Source of the DNA: Bacteroidales bacterium
Lineage (GTDB): Bacteria > Bacteroidota > Bacteroidia > Bacteroidales > ML635J-15
DNA length: 9,226 bases
Assembly: GCA_028696755.1 (NCBI GenBank)
Contig: JAQVGK010000106.1
Coordinates: 1 to 9,226, forward strand
Reading direction: 5' to 3'
Position 1 is the first letter of the stretch. Each line of letters begins with the position of its first letter. The notes below the pieces were generated by a model. That model did no database searches. It had not been told where the DNA came from and saw only the letters and a list, made by a program, of their open reading frames with translations. A program made the position numbers and the translations under genes. Below are positions 7,957-9,226 of the stretch, in pieces.

Positions 7957-8075
7957 CTGACGCCTTATAAAATTGAACGCGAATTGACGAATTAAAGGTT
8001 TAATAATCAACTTTGTTGATTATTAAATCGTTCGTGTTAATTCGTCAATTCGCGTTCAAAACTTTTTAGCGTAAG
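7957..8075. repeat. 119-nt near-palindrome with a perfect 23-bp stem
   Basis: The core arms 7973-7995 and 8037-8059 are perfect 23-bp inverted repeats (left arm begins TTGAACGCGAATTG). Inside lies a second perfect 13-bp stem (7999-8011 with 8015-8027) closed by TTT. It is separated from the first by an asymmetric internal loop of 3 nt on the left (7996-7998) and 9 nt on the right (8028-8036). Outside, after a 9-nt AT-rich mismatch zone of equal length on both sides, CTGACGC (7957-7963) pairs with GCGTAAG (8069-8075) at 6 of 7 positions. A T5 run follows the core at 8063-8067 and a TTTT follows it on the other strand, so it could end transcription both ways. The size and perfection exceed what a terminator needs. 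Confidence 0.85.
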
Positions 8076-8103
8076 TTACTTCCTGTCATCACTACAATAT
8101 GCC

Positions 8104-8173
8104 ACAGAATCCCGCAGGGCACATGCAAGTAATTTGGGGTGTTGACTTGCTACTACTGCGAAACTAATTCTGT
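8104..8173. repeat. Three-tier stem-loop
   Basis: Three nested perfect stems stack in order: ACAGAAT (8104-8110) with ATTCTGT (8167-8173), CGCAG (8113-8117) with CTGCG (8156-8160), and GCAAGT (8125-8130) with ACTTGC (8145-8150). They are separated by asymmetric internal loops and closed by a 14-nt G/T-rich loop. It ends about 30 bases upstream of the ATPase promoter, so it lies outside that transcript on the plus strand. It could be the 3' part of an RNA read from further left. Confidence 0.5.
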
Positions 8174-8200
8174 AATATTTTATAAATAGTTGAGAAATAA

Positions 8201-8232
8201 TTTGACAAGCAATTAAAAACAGATTATCTTTG
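8201..8232 (+). promoter_or_regulatory. Strong Bacteroidota promoter of the ATPase gene
   Basis: TTTG at 8201-8204 is followed, after 20 bp, by TATCTTTG at 8225-8232, an exact TAnnTTTG box. This is the second well-formed promoter in the window. Transcription should start near 8239-8241, exactly where the tandem repeats begin, giving a leader of about 90 nt. Confidence 0.75.
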
Positions 8233-8251
8233 TAACATAATTTACGTTACA
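8231..8251. promoter_or_regulatory. 21-bp near-palindrome across the -7 box end and start site (operator candidate)
   Basis: TGTAAC (8231-8236) is the inverted partner of GTTACA (8246-8251), and inside them TAA (8238-8240) pairs with TTA (8242-8244). Only the two symmetric positions 8237/8245 fail to match, around a central base. Its place over the -7 box edge and the predicted start site is where a dimeric repressor would act. No regulator is identified. Confidence 0.4.
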
Positions 8252-8308
8252 TATTTTACGTTACACATTTTACGTTACACATTTTACGTTACACGTTTTA
8301 TGTAATTT
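8239..8308 (+). repeat. 14-bp tandem repeat array in the ATPase leader
   Basis: Five consecutive 14-bp units run 8239-8252, 8253-8266, 8267-8280, 8281-8294 and 8295-8308. The middle three are identical (ATTTTACGTTACAC), the first differs at two positions and the last is degenerate. The array starts at the predicted transcription start and ends 23 bases before the start codon. No spacers are present, so it is not a CRISPR array. It could be a set of protein-binding sites, an RNA leader element, or a length-variable repeat. Confidence 0.9.
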
Positions 8309-8331
8309 AATTTTTAATTAAAATCATTACT

Positions 8332-9226
8332 ATGGCAACAAAGATAAAAGAACCAGAAAACCCCTTCCCTGTTCTGGATTATATATCTCCAGAATATTTC
8401 TGCGACAGAACAGACGAAACAGATAGGATAATTTCAGCCTTTAAAAACGAAAGGCATATTACGCTATCCTCAATTAGGCGATTAGGAAAAACTGTTTTGC
8501 TAAAACATGTGTTAAATAAATTATCAAAAGATAAAACCAATCGTATTTTATTTATTGATATTTTACCAACAGAGAACTTGCAAGATTTTATTAAATACTT
8601 CAGTGATGCAATAATAAAAGATCAGAAAAACAATAATGGTTTTTTAGAGATGGTAGCCAGTTTTGCATCTTCAGTAAGAGGAAGACTTGTTTTTAACGAA
8701 TCGTCAGGTGTGCCTTCTGTCGAGCTAAGTGTAGCTAATGAAAAGGAAGCCGAATACAGCATAAAAAAAATATTTGAGTATTTGGCAGCGCAAAAGTACA
8801 ATTACATTATTGCATTCGACGAGTTTCAGCAAATAGTAAATTATCCCGAGAAAAACACCGAAGCAATTCTTCGGACAGCCATTCAGCATCAACATAAAGA
8901 CAGATTTATTTTTTCTGGTAGTAGTAAAGACATTCTAATTTCCATGTTCAGCGATTATGGACGACCATTTTATCACACCACTGATATTATGGAGTTAAAA
9001 AGAATCGAACCAAAAACTTATGCCAGCTTTATCCAAAAGCACTTCAAGAAAAGGTCTAAAAAGATTGACAAGGAATTAATTTTGCACTACATAGATTTTT
9101 ACAATAATCATACTTATTATGTGCAATACTTTTTCAACCGTTTATTTGAGTTTTCATCCGACACAATTACAACAGAAGATGCGCTAAAGACTGAAGACAT
9201 TATTCTTAGAGAAAGAGAATACATAT
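8332..9226 (+). CDS. PF01637-like P-loop ATPase, 3' end cut by the window
   Basis: The first 298 codons are visible and open to the window edge. The ATG at 8332 is the first after an in-frame stop at 8308-8310. The sequence fits the STAND-related 'archaeal ATPase' group common in Bacteroidota. A leading YFCDRTDETDRI (22-33) is followed by a P-loop SSIRRLGKT (46-54), whose first Gly of GxxxxGK[ST] is replaced by Ser, as is frequent in this group. A Walker B stretch YIIAFDEFQQI has Asp163-Glu164, and a sensor-like FIFSGSS lies at 192-198. The P-loop lysine (Lys53) and the acidic pair are intact, so ATP hydrolysis is likely. The rest (about 215-298) is helical and charged, consistent with the winged-helix start seen in relatives. 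The biological role of these ATPases is mostly unknown. No partner gene is visible. It has its own promoter, preceded by palindromes and a repeat array. Confidence 0.85.
   Translation, partial: MATKIKEPENPFPVLDYISPEYFCDRTDETDRIISAFKNERHITLSSIRRLGKTVLLKHVLNKLSKDKTNRILFIDILPTENLQDFIKYFSDAIIKDQKNNNGFLEMVASFASSVRGRLVFNESSGVPSVELSVANEKEAEYSIKKIFEYLAAQKYNYIIAFDEFQQIVNYPEKNTEAILRTAIQHQHKDRFIFSGSSKDILISMFSDYGRPFYHTTDIMELKRIEPKTYASFIQKHFKKRSKKIDKELILHYIDFYNNHTYYVQYFFNRLFEFSSDTITTEDALKTEDIILREREYI

Larger units (their letters stand above)
7688..8201. other. Long gene-free region rich in inverted repeats
   Basis: Between the OmpA-family stop and the promoter of the ATPase gene I find no credible coding frame on either strand, but the region is unusually structured. 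In order it holds a small hairpin (7709-7742), a long imperfect stem (7784-7915), a 119-nt near-palindrome (7957-8075) and a three-tier stem-loop (8104-8173). Two short words occur both in the loop of the second structure and in the last one: TAATTCTGTAA at 7809 and 8165, and TGCAAGTAAT at 7849 and 8124. A small non-coding RNA, a non-autonomous mobile element or remains of one are all possible. Nothing here identifies which. Confidence 0.6.

Noticed and set aside
7957..8075. Ordinary Rho-independent terminator of the OmpA-family gene
   Set aside because: It lies about 270-285 bases past the stop, is far longer than needed, and is only modestly GC-rich with an off-set T5 run. It may end transcription, but that does not explain its form.
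8104..8173. Integron attC site
   Set aside because: The nested stems resemble one in outline, but the paired core words expected at the ends (GTTRRRY and its complement) are absent and no integrase is present.
7688..8201. Decayed protein gene or transposase remnant
   Set aside because: No frame shows a run of recognisable protein motifs, so a pseudogene cannot be supported.
8239..8308. CRISPR-like array
   Set aside because: The 14-bp units are directly adjacent with no unique spacers and there is no cas gene. It is a plain tandem repeat.
8239..8308. Plasmid-type replication iterons
   Set aside because: The units are short and sit in the leader of a gene behind a good promoter. No Rep protein or DnaA-box cluster was recognised.

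Overview
The window looks like chromosomal DNA of a Bacteroidota bacterium, and my guess is a free-living or marine member of the Bacteroidales/Marinilabiliales kind. The reasons are its low GC content, weak Shine-Dalgarno sequences, several matches to the Bacteroidota housekeeping promoter (TTG, about 17-23 bp, TAnnTTTG), and a signal-peptide protein that joins TPRs, a PD40 propeller and an OmpA C-terminal domain. The order-level placement is inference and cannot be fixed from this sequence.

Layout. (1) Bases 1-189 are a probably divergent intergenic region. A candidate leftward gene starts near base 49, and a rightward promoter serves the next gene. (2) Bases 190-1891 hold a two-gene rightward unit: a lipoprotein-like NamZ (DUF1343/GH171) exo-N-acetylmuramidase, overlapped by a small putative lipoprotein of unknown function. 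(3) A hairpin with A/T tracts on both sides separates this unit from the convergent gcvP (4807-1940, minus strand), the full-length glycine decarboxylase P-protein. (4) Reading rightward again are an unrecognised exported protein with hydrophobic C-terminal segments (4983-5606) and a 660-residue TPR/PD40/carboxypeptidase-regulatory-like/OmpA protein (5705-7687), whose domain order is that of the type IX secretion component PorE. Each has its own promoter candidate. (5) Bases 7688-8331 are a 644-bp stretch with no credible gene but many inverted repeats. It contains a long imperfect stem, a 119-nt near-palindrome with a perfect 23-bp arm, and a three-tier stem-loop. It ends in a very good promoter followed at once by a 14-bp tandem repeat array. 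(6) From base 8332 to the window edge runs the first 298 codons of a PF01637-like P-loop ATPase, cut by the window.

The known genes concern cell-wall turnover (NamZ), one-carbon/glycine metabolism (GcvP) and outer-membrane/peptidoglycan anchoring (the OmpA protein). They do not form one operon or an obvious joint pathway. The part least explained by known families is the structured intergenic block with the repeat-bearing leader of the ATPase gene. I see no CRISPR array, tRNA, rRNA, transposase or recognisable defence cassette. An undescribed system cannot be claimed from this window, but 7780-8331 is where I would look.
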